Positions 16,744 through 25,600 of a DNA stretch of 64,000 nucleotides are shown here, piece by piece. Location of the stretch: assembly GCA_019637155.1 (NCBI GenBank), contig JAHBWE010000012.1, forward strand, positions 1-64,000, read 5' to 3'. The DNA comes from Labilithrix sp. (GTDB taxonomy: Bacteria > Myxococcota_A > Polyangia > Polyangiales > Polyangiaceae). Within the stretch, counting starts at the first letter, position 1. Each line of letters opens with the position of its first letter. The position numbers and the translations under genes were made by a program. A model generated the notes under the pieces. The model ran no database searches and was not told the origin of the DNA. It saw nothing but the letters and a program-made list of their open reading frames with translations.

Positions 16744-17808
16744 TCAGAACTTGGCGTGAAGGACGGGGTAGAGCTCGGTGTAGTGGGCGGCTTCACCGGA
16801 GCCGAGCTTGATCGTGGGCATCTCGAAGCGGGCGCAGGTGCGTGTCATCTTGGCGTTGATCGAGGAGCGGGTGCGGACGACGGACTCGTCGGCGCAGACG
16901 CCGGCGGTGCCGTCGGCGAACTGCGACCACTCCTCGCCGAAGGTGGCGGAGAGCGGACCGGCCGCGAAGGGGCCGTCGACGCAGGCGGAGGTGAGGACCG
17001 GATCGGAGCCCGCGAGCTCGAAGTCGATCTTGGTCTTGCGGGTCGTGTCGGTGGAGAAGGTGTACACGCCGGGCGCGTTCTCCTTCGGCGCGACCGTCAC
17101 GAGCCGGATGTCCATCGCGAAGGCGTAGGCCCACGGGCTGCAGTCCTTGCCCGACGGAAGATCGACGCACTGGCGCGTGCGATAGAAGACGCGCGCGAGC
17201 GAGGGCCTGAAGCCGCCGTTGACGCCGAAGAGCGTCTTCGCCTCGGCGGGGGTGAGCGCGGTGCCGGCGCAGCTCGCCGGGTCGAACGGGTCGTAGCCGA
17301 GCGGATCGGTGCAGGCCGAGTCCCACGTGCCCTCGCCGTCGGGATCGCAGTGGGCCGGGAGGACGCCGAGCTTGCGGAGCGAGACCACGAAGCTCGCGCG
17401 CGGGGCGCCGTAGACCTCGCGGAAGACGACGTAGTACTTCCCGGTCTTCGGGAGGTAGCGGCCGCTGATGATCGAGCTCGTGTCGGTCACGCGCGCGTCG
17501 TTGTTCACCGCGAGCGTGTTGAACTGCTCGTCGGTGAACCACAGGATCGGGTCCGTCGCGTCGGTCGCCGCCGCGGTGATCTGGATCTGATCGCCGCGCT
17601 CGCCGTTGAACCAGAACGCGCGAAACTTCGGGGCGGGGGTGAGCTCGACCTCCTTCGCCTCGCCGTACTTGATCTCGCCGAGGATCTCCTCCGGCGCGAG
17701 CTCGCGGAGCGCCTCCTCCGACGCGCCGACGACGTCGGGCTCGCGCGCGGTCGCGCACGCAGCCGCCGCGATCGCGAGGCAAACGAGAGCCGTCAGGGAG
17801 AGCTTCAC
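16744..17808 (-). CDS. secreted protein with PPC-like domain
   Basis: The protein has 354 residues from GTG 17808, which overlaps the stop of the upstream gene (GTGA). The signal contains a lipobox (IAAAACAT). Residues 40-125 resemble bacterial pre-peptidase C-terminal domains: FWFNGERGDQIQITAAA, TDPILWFTDEQ, then YLPKTGKYYVVFRE. The C-terminal half is Cys-containing with no recognised family. PPC-type domains often accompany secreted proteases, and the astacin gene starts 11 bases downstream, which fits a shared secreted function. Confidence 0.78.
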   Translation of the reverse strand: MKLSLTALVCLAIAAAACATAREPDVVGASEEALRELAPEEILGEIKYGEAKEVELTPAPKFRAFWFNGERGDQIQITAAATDATDPILWFTDEQFNTLAVNNDARVTDTSSIISGRYLPKTGKYYVVFREVYGAPRASFVVSLRKLGVLPAHCDPDGEGTWDSACTDPLGYDPFDPASCAGTALTPAEAKTLFGVNGGFRPSLARVFYRTRQCVDLPSGKDCSPWAYAFAMDIRLVTVAPKENAPGVYTFSTDTTRKTKIDFELAGSDPVLTSACVDGPFAAGPLSATFGEEWSQFADGTAGVCADESVVRTRSSINAKMTRTCARFEMPTIKLGSGEAAHYTELYPVLHAKF

Positions 17809-18554
17809 GGAGTCCCCTCGCAGACGTGGACCGGGCTCGCGGCCGTGCGCGGCTTCGGCTCGCCGACCTCGAAGTCGTCGTTGTTGCTGCCGGTGTCGAT
17901 GCAGCCGTCGCCCTTGCGATAGAGGGCGGTCTTGAACGTCGGCGGGTCCGCGGTGGTGGGGCCTTCGTGGTCGGTCGTGACGCCGTAGCCGACGACGTCG
18001 AGCACGCGCGCGTTGCCGACGCAGGTGCCCGCGTCCGCGCTGCCGCAACCCATCTTCTGCGCCTGCGCGTCGCCGCTGTCTTCGACGAGCGTCTTCACGA
18101 GCGCGACCTTCCCGTTGACGGGGAGGATGCTCACGGAGAGTCCGGCGGCGTCGGGGCGGACATCGAGACCGGCCTGGCCCGCGATGAAGCCGACGAGGTA
18201 GTAGCCGCCCGGCGGGATGACCGCGTCCTGCGGGAGGTGCCCGGCGAGGCCGAACTCGGAGATCGGACCGGCGTAGTGGATCGAGAGGCCCTGCAGCGGT
18301 ATCGGCTCCCTCGTGCGATTGAACAGCTCGACGTAGGCGCGGTTCATCGGCGCTCCCCGCGTGCCGGCGCCGCCGTAGATCTGGCTGATGACCAGGCCCG
18401 ACCCCACCGTCGACGTCGTCTCGCCGAGCGCGCTCTCGGAGCGCGTCGGACCTGCCTCGTCCTTCGACTTCGGCGTACATGCCTGGGTGGCCGCCGCGAC
18501 GAGCGCCGCGCCGAGCACCACGGCAACCCCACAGCGACCCACCTTATCCGACAT
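17805..18554 (-). CDS. lamin-tail-domain lipoprotein
   Basis: The protein has 249 residues. ATG 18554 (MSDKVGRCGVAVV) is chosen because AAGGTG sits six bases ahead; ATG 18569 is an alternative. The lipoprotein signal ends TQACTP. Residues 50-110 match lamin-tail domains: LVISQIYGGAG, NRAYVELFNR, LSIHYAGPI, then PPGGYYLVG. LTD domains are found on exported bacterial nucleases and surface proteins, but no nuclease domain is seen here. It is the first gene of a three-gene operon ending in the astacin protease. Confidence 0.85.
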   Translation of the reverse strand: MSDKVGRCGVAVVLGAALVAAATQACTPKSKDEAGPTRSESALGETTSTVGSGLVISQIYGGAGTRGAPMNRAYVELFNRTREPIPLQGLSIHYAGPISEFGLAGHLPQDAVIPPGGYYLVGFIAGQAGLDVRPDAAGLSVSILPVNGKVALVKTLVEDSGDAQAQKMGCGSADAGTCVGNARVLDVVGYGVTTDHEGPTTADPPTFKTALYRKGDGCIDTGSNNDDFEVGEPKPRTAASPVHVCEGTP

Positions 18555-18614
18555 CAACCGCACCTTCATGGTCTGCGGTATGAACGCCTCGTCGTCAAAC
18601 CGAAAAACCATGTC

Positions 18615-18635
18615 GAAACGGAAACCTTCCGTTTC
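18615..18635. promoter_or_regulatory. perfect 9-bp inverted repeat upstream of the lamin-tail operon
   Basis: GAAACGGAA, spacer ACC, TTCCGTTTC. It lies 61-81 bases upstream of the start at 18554, in a comparatively AT-rich 275-base gap between divergent genes (18555-18829). The symmetry and short spacer fit a dimeric repressor site better than a terminator, as there is no T-run. No regulator can be named. Confidence 0.45.
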
Positions 18636-18829
18636 CCGCGCGGCAATGGGCTGGATCATTCGCGTCTCTCTTCCACGTGGGGGGAAGAAGGGAACTGGCA
18701 CATCTCATTGCATACGCGCCCGCCCCAGCGGCGCTGCGCCTGCGGCTCCACTGCAGCAAAATAAAACACGCTCGAGCTATGTAGTATTGCGCGACGGGCT
18801 ACCCGAGCGCGGCCGTAGACTTCCTGCCG

Positions 18830-21019
18830 ATGGGCTCGTCGGCGAAAACCGGAGTCGCGTTGGGCACTTTGACCCTCGCGATCGAAGCGCTGGCCGTGCT
18901 GCCAGGCCGGATCGCGATCGCTCGGCACCAAGCGCAGCTCGGCTACTCCGCGCTCGAGGTGACGATCGCGGGAACGCTGCGTGACGTCTCCGATCTCGCA
19001 CGGCCCGTCGGCGTCCTGATGCTGCTCGTCCTCGCAGGAGCCCTGTTCGTCCGCCACGCGCGTGCGATGAGGGTCCTCCTCCCTGCCCTCGCCGTCCTGG
19101 CTGTCCTCGTCTGGTTCACATCCGCGGCCGCGGCCGAGTTCAAGGTGCAGCGCGGCGTCGACGCGACCTGGTTCGACGTGCAGATCGCGACCCACGCCTC
19201 GACGCCGGGCGGCACCTTCATCGGCTTCCTCAAGTGCCGCCGCCACTACGTGCCAGCCCTCCTCATATCGAGCGCCGTCGCCGCCCTCGTGCTCGTCGCG
19301 CGGAGGCGTGCGCGCTCGTGGCCGATGGAAAACCAGCTCGCGGTGCTCGGCGGCTTCGCGGGCGCGACGACGCTCGGGTGGCTCCTCGCGCTGGCCCCGC
19401 TCGATCCGCACGTCCGCGTCTTCCGGACGGTGAGCGATCGCCACATCGTCGGCGAGCCGTTCGTGAACCTGTTCTCGAGCTTCGGCCGCTCGCAAGAGAA
19501 CGTGCGCCTCGGCATGCGCGGCCTCATCGAGACGACGACGTTCGCCCCTGCCCCCGAGGGCGCCGCGATCGTCGGCCTGCCCGCCGCGGCGGGATCGATC
19601 CGCTGCAGCAGTCATCCCTTCGCGCGATCGTTCGTCGAGGACGGAGCAGAGCCGCCGCGCGAAGGCGCGAACGGACATCGCCCGCTCGCGCCCGAGGCGG
19701 CGCGCGTGCTCCGGCTCCTCGACCGGATCTCGGCGGAGCTCTACGAGGGACGCGCGCTCCCGATCGACGTCTGGCAGGTGATGCTCGAGAGCTTCCGCGG
19801 CGACGACGTCCACGCGCTCGAGCCGACCGCCCCGCGCGACGTCGCGCCGTTCATGAACGGCCTCTACGAAGCGGCCGCGCGCGGCGACGGCACCGTGATC
19901 GCCGTGCGAAACATGTGGCAAGCGGGCGCGCGCACGTCGCAGGGCCTCTCCGCGTACCTGTGCGGGCTCGGCACGATGCCGTACGGCCTCTCGGTCGCGC
20001 GCGACTTCGGCTCGATCCCGCTGCGCTGTCTCCCCGACCTGCTCGCCGACGCGAAGCTCGAAGGCTCCTTCTGGTACGGCGGCAACCCGAGCTTCGACGA
20101 CATGGATCCGTTCCTTCGTCGTCACGGCATCGCGGAGGTCACCGGCGCGATGCAGCTCCCTCGCGACGCGCCGATCGGCCAGGAGGGCGTGACCGATCGC
20201 GCGGTGTACGCGCACGCGGCGGACCGCGTCCTCGCCTCCGCGCCGGAGCACGCGCGCTACACGCTCGTGATGTCGGCCTCGAACCACATCCCGTACATGC
20301 GGCCCGACGACGTGACGCCCGAGGTCGAGGCGCGCGCGGCGGCGCTGCGCAGCTCACCGAGCTTCATCGGCTCGAACGACGACGCCGCGCGCGTCCGCAC
20401 GTTCGCGTACGCCGACCACGCGCTCGGCGAGCTCGTCGACCGTCTGCGGCCGCGCCACGACCGCACCATCTTCGTGCTCGGCGCGGACCACTCGACCGGC
20501 GATCCTTTCACCTGGCGCAACCCGAGCCGCAACGTCGAGGCCGCGCACGCGCGCATCCCCTTCGCCATCCTGCTCCCGGAGCCGCTCGTCGCGAACGCGG
20601 CGCGCCCCGACGCGCTCCGCGCCCTCGTGCGCGAGCTCGACGCCGCGCTCGACGGCCACGCATGGTCGCAGAACGACGTGCCGCTCTTCGTGCTCACGCT
20701 CCTCTCTCACGCGCCGGGCATGCGCGCACTCCCGCCCGAGCGCCGCTGGCACACGCTCGGCGGCGAGCGCACGAGCCCGTACTGGCGCGCGCCGGCGGAC
20801 GCGCACGCGATCGGCATCGACGCGGTCGCGAACTTCTACGGCGTCGACGACGACGCGCGCTCGCTCCTGCCGGCGGAGAAGGCGAGCTTCGTCCGCGACG
20901 CGAGCGAGATCACGACGAGCTGCCCCTCGCTCCGCCCGGTCGCCGCGGCGCTCTCGACGTTCCTCCGCGGCCACGTCGCTCGCTGCAACGACCGCGACGC
21001 GATCCAGGCCGAGCGCTGA
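18830..21019 (+). CDS. membrane-anchored LTA-synthase-like sulfatase-family enzyme
   Basis: The protein has 729 residues. The N-terminal 200 residues hold several transmembrane helices (for example PVGVLMLLVLAGALFV, then LLPALAVLAVLVWF and LLISSAVAALVLVA). The C-terminal part is an alkaline-phosphatase-superfamily domain like those of lipoteichoic-acid synthase and phosphoglycerol or phosphoethanolamine transferases: WQVMLESFRGDD near 318, a candidate nucleophile Thr in GARTSQG near 367, and metal-binding VLGADHSTGD near 551. It probably transfers a phospho-head-group outside the inner membrane. The acceptor is unknown. Typical length for the family is 550-700. Confidence 0.85.
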   Translation: MGSSAKTGVALGTLTLAIEALAVLPGRIAIARHQAQLGYSALEVTIAGTLRDVSDLARPVGVLMLLVLAGALFVRHARAMRVLLPALAVLAVLVWFTSAAAAEFKVQRGVDATWFDVQIATHASTPGGTFIGFLKCRRHYVPALLISSAVAALVLVARRRARSWPMENQLAVLGGFAGATTLGWLLALAPLDPHVRVFRTVSDRHIVGEPFVNLFSSFGRSQENVRLGMRGLIETTTFAPAPEGAAIVGLPAAAGSIRCSSHPFARSFVEDGAEPPREGANGHRPLAPEAARVLRLLDRISAELYEGRALPIDVWQVMLESFRGDDVHALEPTAPRDVAPFMNGLYEAAARGDGTVIAVRNMWQAGARTSQGLSAYLCGLGTMPYGLSVARDFGSIPLRCLPDLLADAKLEGSFWYGGNPSFDDMDPFLRRHGIAEVTGAMQLPRDAPIGQEGVTDRAVYAHAADRVLASAPEHARYTLVMSASNHIPYMRPDDVTPEVEARAAALRSSPSFIGSNDDAARVRTFAYADHALGELVDRLRPRHDRTIFVLGADHSTGDPFTWRNPSRNVEAAHARIPFAILLPEPLVANAARPDALRALVRELDAALDGHAWSQNDVPLFVLTLLSHAPGMRALPPERRWHTLGGERTSPYWRAPADAHAIGIDAVANFYGVDDDARSLLPAEKASFVRDASEITTSCPSLRPVAAALSTFLRGHVARCNDRDAIQAER

Positions 21020-21045
21020 CCCGCGTCATCGCGCGCCGGTGCGTG

Positions 21046-21516
21046 TCATCGACGTCCGCGCGCGAGGTCGCTCTTGGCTTCGCGCGCCCCTTGCGCCGCG
21101 AGCGCGTCGGCGCGTTCGTTGCCGGCGTTGCCGTTGTGGCCCTTGAGCCATTGCCAGCGGAGCTTGAGGCCCTTCTCGACGACGAGCGCGGCGATGCGGC
21201 GGACGTCGGCGACGACGACGGGGTCGACCTTCGCGAAGTCGTTGTGGCGCCAGACGTCGAGCTTCTTGGTCATGTTCTCGACGAGCGACATGTTGTCGGA
21301 GAACACGAGCGCGCTCGCGCCGTCCGGCAGCGCGGCGAGCGCCTCCGCGACGGCGCGATACTCCATCGCCTTCGCGAGCGTGCCGATCGCCTTGCCCCAC
21401 CCCTCGCGCGGCTCCCCGCCATCCGGCGCGCGGACGTGGAATCCCCAGCCCCCGGGCCCGCCTTCACCGGCCTTCGCCGAGCCGTCCGTATAAACGAAAT
21501 ACTCCCGGCCGCTCAC
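21046..21516 (-). CDS. rnhA: ribonuclease HI
   Basis: The protein has 156 residues, the usual length for bacterial RNase HI. It cuts the RNA strand of RNA-DNA hybrids. Catalytic acidic residues are visible in YTDGSAKAG (Asp10), AMEYRAVAEAL (Glu), FSDNMSLVENM (Asp) and GNERADALA (final Asp), with the substrate-handle region QWLKGHNGNAGN. It is transcribed opposite to both neighbours, with a 72-base gap to the divergent protease gene. Confidence 0.96.
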   Translation of the reverse strand: MSGREYFVYTDGSAKAGEGGPGGWGFHVRAPDGGEPREGWGKAIGTLAKAMEYRAVAEALAALPDGASALVFSDNMSLVENMTKKLDVWRHNDFAKVDPVVVADVRRIAALVVEKGLKLRWQWLKGHNGNAGNERADALAAQGAREAKSDLARGRR

Positions 21517-21588
21517 GCCTCGAGCGTAGCCGTCTTTTCAGGATTACGGGGTAGCGCGGCGGCCGGCGCGTGCCAGGCTGGCGCCGCC

Positions 21589-22335
21589 GTGCGGTATTCG
21601 CTCTTTGCTCTCCTTACTCCTTTCGCTCTCTTCGCTCTCGTCGGCTGCGTCGCAGACGCGAGCGAGCCCGCGAGCGACGCGCAGGAGATCATCGGCGGCC
21701 AGCTCGCGCGCGACTACCCCGAGGCGGTGCTGGTCGACAGCGATCGCGGGGCGTGCTCGGGGACCGTCATCGCGCCGCGCGTCGTGCTCACCGCCGGCCA
21801 CTGCGTGACGAGCGCGACGCGGTGGACGGTGACGGCGCCGTACGCGGGCGGCCAGCGCGCGCGGAGCACGAAGGCGTGGACGAAGTACACGGGCGCGGGC
21901 GTGATCAACCCGCGCGCGATCGACGTCGCGGCGCTCACGCTCGATTCCCCGATCGAGCTCGACGTGTACCCCACCATCGCGACGGAGATGGCGCGCCCGA
22001 ACACGAAGGTCCGCAACGTCGGCCGCGTCCGAAACGGCGTCGTCTCGAACACCGCCCTCTTCATCGGCCGCGAGGTCACGCTCGAACGAGGCGTGCTCTA
22101 CGGCTACCCGAACAGCTACGTCGCAGACCAGGTCGCCGAAAACGGCGACTCGGGCGGCCCGGTCTACGAGAAGCGCCCCGGCACGCGAAAGATCGTCGCG
22201 GTCAACTCCGGCGGCGCGAACGGCATCGAGGTCCTCGGCCGCGTAGACTTGGTCGCCAGCGACATCGCCCGCATCCTCCGCGAAGCCGAGCCCGAGCCGC
22301 GTTCCACGGGCCAGCAGCGCAACGCCGGTCCGTAG
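21589..22335 (+). CDS. trypsin-like (S1) serine protease, lipoprotein
   Basis: The protein has 248 residues from GTG 21589. The signal contains a lipobox (ALVGCVAD). A short propeptide precedes the processing-like site QEIIGGQLA. The triad is present: His in TAGHC near 70, Asp in IDVAALTL near 111, Ser in ENGDSGGPV near 187. It is shorter than the second S1 protease of the window at 36197 and lacks its Cys-rich tail. It is likely anchored in the envelope and may need cleavage for activity. Confidence 0.9.
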   Translation: MRYSLFALLTPFALFALVGCVADASEPASDAQEIIGGQLARDYPEAVLVDSDRGACSGTVIAPRVVLTAGHCVTSATRWTVTAPYAGGQRARSTKAWTKYTGAGVINPRAIDVAALTLDSPIELDVYPTIATEMARPNTKVRNVGRVRNGVVSNTALFIGREVTLERGVLYGYPNSYVADQVAENGDSGGPVYEKRPGTRKIVAVNSGGANGIEVLGRVDLVASDIARILREAEPEPRSTGQQRNAGP

Positions 22336-22353
22336 GATCGCTCGGGACGAACG

Positions 22354-23949
22354 CTAAAGCGCCTCCGCGTCGAGGACGGCGCCGGCCTGCCCCTCCGGGC
22401 CATCGTTGCTCCCCGGCGCTCCACCAGTGCCGCCAGCCCCGGCCGCGCCGTGGGTGATCGAGCTCTCCGTCGCCGCGTCGAGCGTCGGACGCGCGCCTTG
22501 ATAGAGCACGCCCGCGACGATTCCGCCCGCGCCACCGCCTCCAGCGCTCCCGTCACCACCTTTGCCGCCGCGCCCGCCAACGCACCCTGCCGCCCCTCCA
22601 CTATTCCCACCAGCCCCCCCCAGCTTTCCGCCTCCGCCTGCTCCGCCCGTCCCGCCGTCTCCGCTCGTCGCAGCCGACAGCGTCGAGTCCAACAATTGAA
22701 GCTGACTCGCACGGGAAGCGAGAGCAATGCTCGCACCGCCACCGCCACCGCCACTGCCAGGACCTCCGCCGCAACCGCCACACCCGCCACCGCCACCGCC
22801 GACGTTGTCATTGCCTGCGGCCCCTCCTCCTCCCTGTCCGACGGCACCGAAGCCGATCCCCTCAAGGCCAACGGCTGGCAGCCATCCGTCGGCTTCGAAC
22901 GTTCCAAGCTTGGTCAGCTTTGGCGCTGGCGCCGCCGCCGAAGCACCGTTGCCGTCCTTGCCGTCATGGGACGGTAAGCAGCTATCTCCCCCAGCCGACG
23001 CGCCTCCAGCACCTCCACCCAGCGGAGGCGTACCGGGAGAGCCGACACTCCCCGCGGCGCCGCCGCCACCGCCGCGTGACTTCCCCGTACTGCCGAGGCA
23101 TGTGCATTCCTTCGGACTGCCACCAGAGGTCGTGACCCCGACATAGCCATCGAGAACGAGCGGACCATTCTCGCCACCGCCTACGCGTGCAACAGTGACA
23201 AGCTCACCCGCCACTCCCCCAGCTCCGTCCTGCCCCCGCTTCCCCGCTCCGGCCGCAAGCTTCGCTCGCACGAAGCTCACCTGAGATGCATTGACGAAAA
23301 CCGCAATGCTCGATGCGCCATCCGCAACTGCATCTTTCGCCGTCAGCTCAACATCCGAGACAACCAATCGCGTAGCCACGTTGTCGACGTGGAGCGCATA
23401 TCCCGGGTTCGTCGGGGCGATGCGGGTTGGCGTTACTTCGTAGCTCCAGGTTCCGCACGAGAAACCGCCGTAGATGCTCACTCCGGTGGTGAGCTTCACG
23501 TTTTCCTCGAACGGGGCGGCGTTGCAGGCGTAGACCCGACGCTTCCCGGCGCCCGCGGCTCGCGTGACGGCCGTGTTCAGCGACTTCAGTGGCTTCTCTT
23601 TCGTCCCCGCGTCCGGCGTATCGGTGCCCGTCGCTGCGTTCACGAACACGGCGAAGGAGTCGACGATGCACGCGACCGCTTCCACCGAACGTGCGTCTGC
23701 ACTTTCGTCACATCCTGGCGGAGGCAAGACTGCACCGTCGGCATCATGCATCCCAGAAGTGTCGACAATAACGTCGTTGACGCAAACGGAATCAACGCAC
23801 CGAAGGCCCGCATTACAGGTGCCGTTCGGATAGCAGGCAGCATGACGTTCGCCGGCGCGGGCATCTTCCTCGTCAGCCCCGCACGCGAGCCACACCGCCG
23901 CGAGCAACGCACACCCCACGTAGCTTCCAAGTCTGAATCGTGCTCGCAT
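22354..23949 (-). CDS. glycine-rich beta-helix lipoprotein (copy 1)
   Basis: This is a 531-residue lipoprotein (lipobox WLACGA). A short Cys-rich head (CYPNGTCNAGLRCVDSVC) is followed by a DUF1565/parallel-beta-helix-like region (FAVFVNAATGTDTPD, then GVSIYGGFSCGTWSYE). A long Gly/Ala-rich tract with PGRS-like GG-x-GG repeats follows and ends ILDAEAL-like (VLDAEAL). The centre is almost identical in DNA to the next paralogue (23285-23660 against 24977-25352), while the flanks differ. It lies 93 bases after that paralogue in the same orientation, and base composition is somewhat less GC-biased than the neighbours. It is probably a surface protein of unknown role. Confidence 0.82.
   Translation of the reverse strand: MRARFRLGSYVGCALLAAVWLACGADEEDARAGERHAACYPNGTCNAGLRCVDSVCVNDVIVDTSGMHDADGAVLPPPGCDESADARSVEAVACIVDSFAVFVNAATGTDTPDAGTKEKPLKSLNTAVTRAAGAGKRRVYACNAAPFEENVKLTTGVSIYGGFSCGTWSYEVTPTRIAPTNPGYALHVDNVATRLVVSDVELTAKDAVADGASSIAVFVNASQVSFVRAKLAAGAGKRGQDGAGGVAGELVTVARVGGGENGPLVLDGYVGVTTSGGSPKECTCLGSTGKSRGGGGGAAGSVGSPGTPPLGGGAGGASAGGDSCLPSHDGKDGNGASAAAPAPKLTKLGTFEADGWLPAVGLEGIGFGAVGQGGGGAAGNDNVGGGGGGCGGCGGGPGSGGGGGGASIALASRASQLQLLDSTLSAATSGDGGTGGAGGGGKLGGAGGNSGGAAGCVGGRGGKGGDGSAGGGGAGGIVAGVLYQGARPTLDAATESSITHGAAGAGGTGGAPGSNDGPEGQAGAVLDAEAL
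23285..23660. repeat. nearly identical block shared by the two beta-helix genes, copy A
   Basis: About 376 bp that match 24977-25352 (offset 1692) with one difference that I could find (C at 23431 against A at 25123, a silent change). Outside the block the two genes diverge quickly. Such a sharp block suggests recent gene conversion or a partial duplication. Confidence 0.85.
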
Positions 23950-24042
23950 CGAGCTTCGAGACTACTGTAAGGACGTGACGACGTCGCCCCACGTATCGGC
24001 CGGTCGGACGCTCACTGCGATCCTTGCCCCGACGACGAATAT

Positions 24043-25587
24043 CTAGAGTGCCTCCGCGTCGAGAATGGCGCCAGTCTGCCCCGTCGGCCCATTGTTGGTT
24101 CCCGGCGCTCCCCCCGTGCCGCCGGCCCCAGCCTCGCCGTGGAAGATCGAGCTCTCCGTTGCCGCGTCGAGCGTTGGACGCATGCCTTGATAGAGCACGC
24201 CCGCGACGATGCCGCCCGCACCGCCGCCGCCAGCGCTCCCGTCACCGCCACGACCGCCGGTTCCTCCGCTGCATGCGCTACCGCCCCCGCCGTTGCCCCC
24301 CGGTCCGCCATCGACTCCAGCGCCTCCCGCGCCGCCGTCACCGCCCCTACCGCCACCACCCGCGGATATTTTTGACGCGATCATCGTGAACTGACTGCTT
24401 CGCAGCATGACGGATAGGCTTGCTCCGCCGGCTTGCCCGCCCATTCCCGGAAGGCCCCCACATCCGCCACAACCGCCACCACCACCGGTTTGGGGATTGG
24501 CTCCTCTGCCACCACCACCCCCTTGACCAGGGCCTCCAACATTCGCGCCATCCAGTCCCCGCTCGCCCATCCAGCCATTCGCCTCGAGCTTTCCAAGTTT
24601 GGTCAAGCCAGGAGCGGGCGACGCGGCCGGCGAAGGAGCACCATCCCGACCCGCACCTATTTCCTGGCACGTGCCGCCGGACTGCCCACCAGCTCCCAAA
24701 CCAAGACTTCTTGGTTCTCCGGTTGCCCCTGGTCCGTTTGGTGCACCACCACCAAGAGCTCCGAGTGTCTTCGTCTCTGTTCCCTCGCAGGTGCATTCCT
24801 TCGCAGCTCCTGCGGCTGCACCCGCTGCAGCGTTTCCTTCAAGGCTAAACGGCGGCGTATCCGCGACGCCGCCTTTGCTCGTCGAGAGCAGCTTTCCCGC
24901 AACACCATCCTCGCCCTTCGCTCCGGCTTTGCCAGCACCTGCAATGAGCGTACTCCGCAAGAGTGTGACGTTGCTCGATGCATTGACGAAAACCGCAATG
25001 CTCGATGCGCCATCCGCAACTGCATCTTTCGCCGTCAGCTCAACATCCGAGACAACCAATCGCGTAGCCACGTTGTCGACGTGGAGCGCATATCCCGGGT
25101 TCGTCGGGGCGATGCGGGTTGGAGTTACTTCGTAGCTCCAGGTTCCGCACGAGAAACCGCCGTAGATGCTCACTCCGGTGGTGAGCTTCACGTTTTCCTC
25201 GAACGGGGCGGCGTTGCAGGCGTAGACCCGACGCTTCCCGGCGCCCGCGGCTCGCGTGACGGCCGTGTTCAGCGACTTCAGTGGCTTCTCTTTCGTCCCC
25301 GCGTCCGGCGTATCGGTGCCCGTCGCTGCGTTCACGAACACGGCGAAGGAGTTTTCTACGCACGGGACAGCCGCCGGCGCATTGGCGTCCGCGGCCTCGT
25401 CGCAGCCCGGAGGGGCCACGACGTCGTCGCGGGCGTCCCCCGCTCCGTCTCCGTCTCCATCTCCGCCGCCGTCCGTCGTGTCGACGGCGCAGAGCCGGAA
25501 GTCGCAGTCGTCGCCCGGTCGGCATGAGCCGAGGAATCCGACGACGATGACAACAGAGCTGCACCCGATGAGACGCGCGTGACGCAT
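24043..25587 (-). CDS. glycine-rich beta-helix lipoprotein (copy 2)
   Basis: The protein has 514 residues, a paralogue of 22354-23949. The signal ends FLGSCRPG. An Asp/Gly-rich linker (GGGDGDGDGAGDARDD) leads into the same beta-helix block and the same PGRS-like glycine-rich C-terminus ending AILDAEAL. A very strong Shine-Dalgarno, AAGGAGGG, sits five bases ahead of the ATG and overlaps the stop of the upstream gene, so it is part of the kinase operon. High expression relative to its neighbours is inferred from that site. Confidence 0.83.
   Translation of the reverse strand: MRHARLIGCSSVVIVVGFLGSCRPGDDCDFRLCAVDTTDGGGDGDGDGAGDARDDVVAPPGCDEAADANAPAAVPCVENSFAVFVNAATGTDTPDAGTKEKPLKSLNTAVTRAAGAGKRRVYACNAAPFEENVKLTTGVSIYGGFSCGTWSYEVTPTRIAPTNPGYALHVDNVATRLVVSDVELTAKDAVADGASSIAVFVNASSNVTLLRSTLIAGAGKAGAKGEDGVAGKLLSTSKGGVADTPPFSLEGNAAAGAAAGAAKECTCEGTETKTLGALGGGAPNGPGATGEPRSLGLGAGGQSGGTCQEIGAGRDGAPSPAASPAPGLTKLGKLEANGWMGERGLDGANVGGPGQGGGGGRGANPQTGGGGGCGGCGGLPGMGGQAGGASLSVMLRSSQFTMIASKISAGGGGRGGDGGAGGAGVDGGPGGNGGGGSACSGGTGGRGGDGSAGGGGAGGIVAGVLYQGMRPTLDAATESSIFHGEAGAGGTGGAPGTNNGPTGQTGAILDAEAL
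24977..25352. repeat. nearly identical block shared by the two beta-helix genes, copy B
   Basis: Partner of the block at 23285-23660. It encodes the beta-helix stretch from SFAVFVNAATGTDTPD to SSIAVFVNAS. The glycine-rich tails and the N-terminal heads are outside the conserved block. Confidence 0.85.
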
Positions 25588-25592
25588 CGAAT

Positions 25593-25600
25593 CCCTCCTT
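25593..25600 (-). promoter_or_regulatory. strong Shine-Dalgarno for the beta-helix lipoprotein gene
   Basis: On the minus strand AAGGAGGG lies five bases before the ATG at 25587. Its first base is the last base of the stop of the PEGA-like gene (25600). It is the best ribosome site I saw in the window. Confidence 0.7.
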
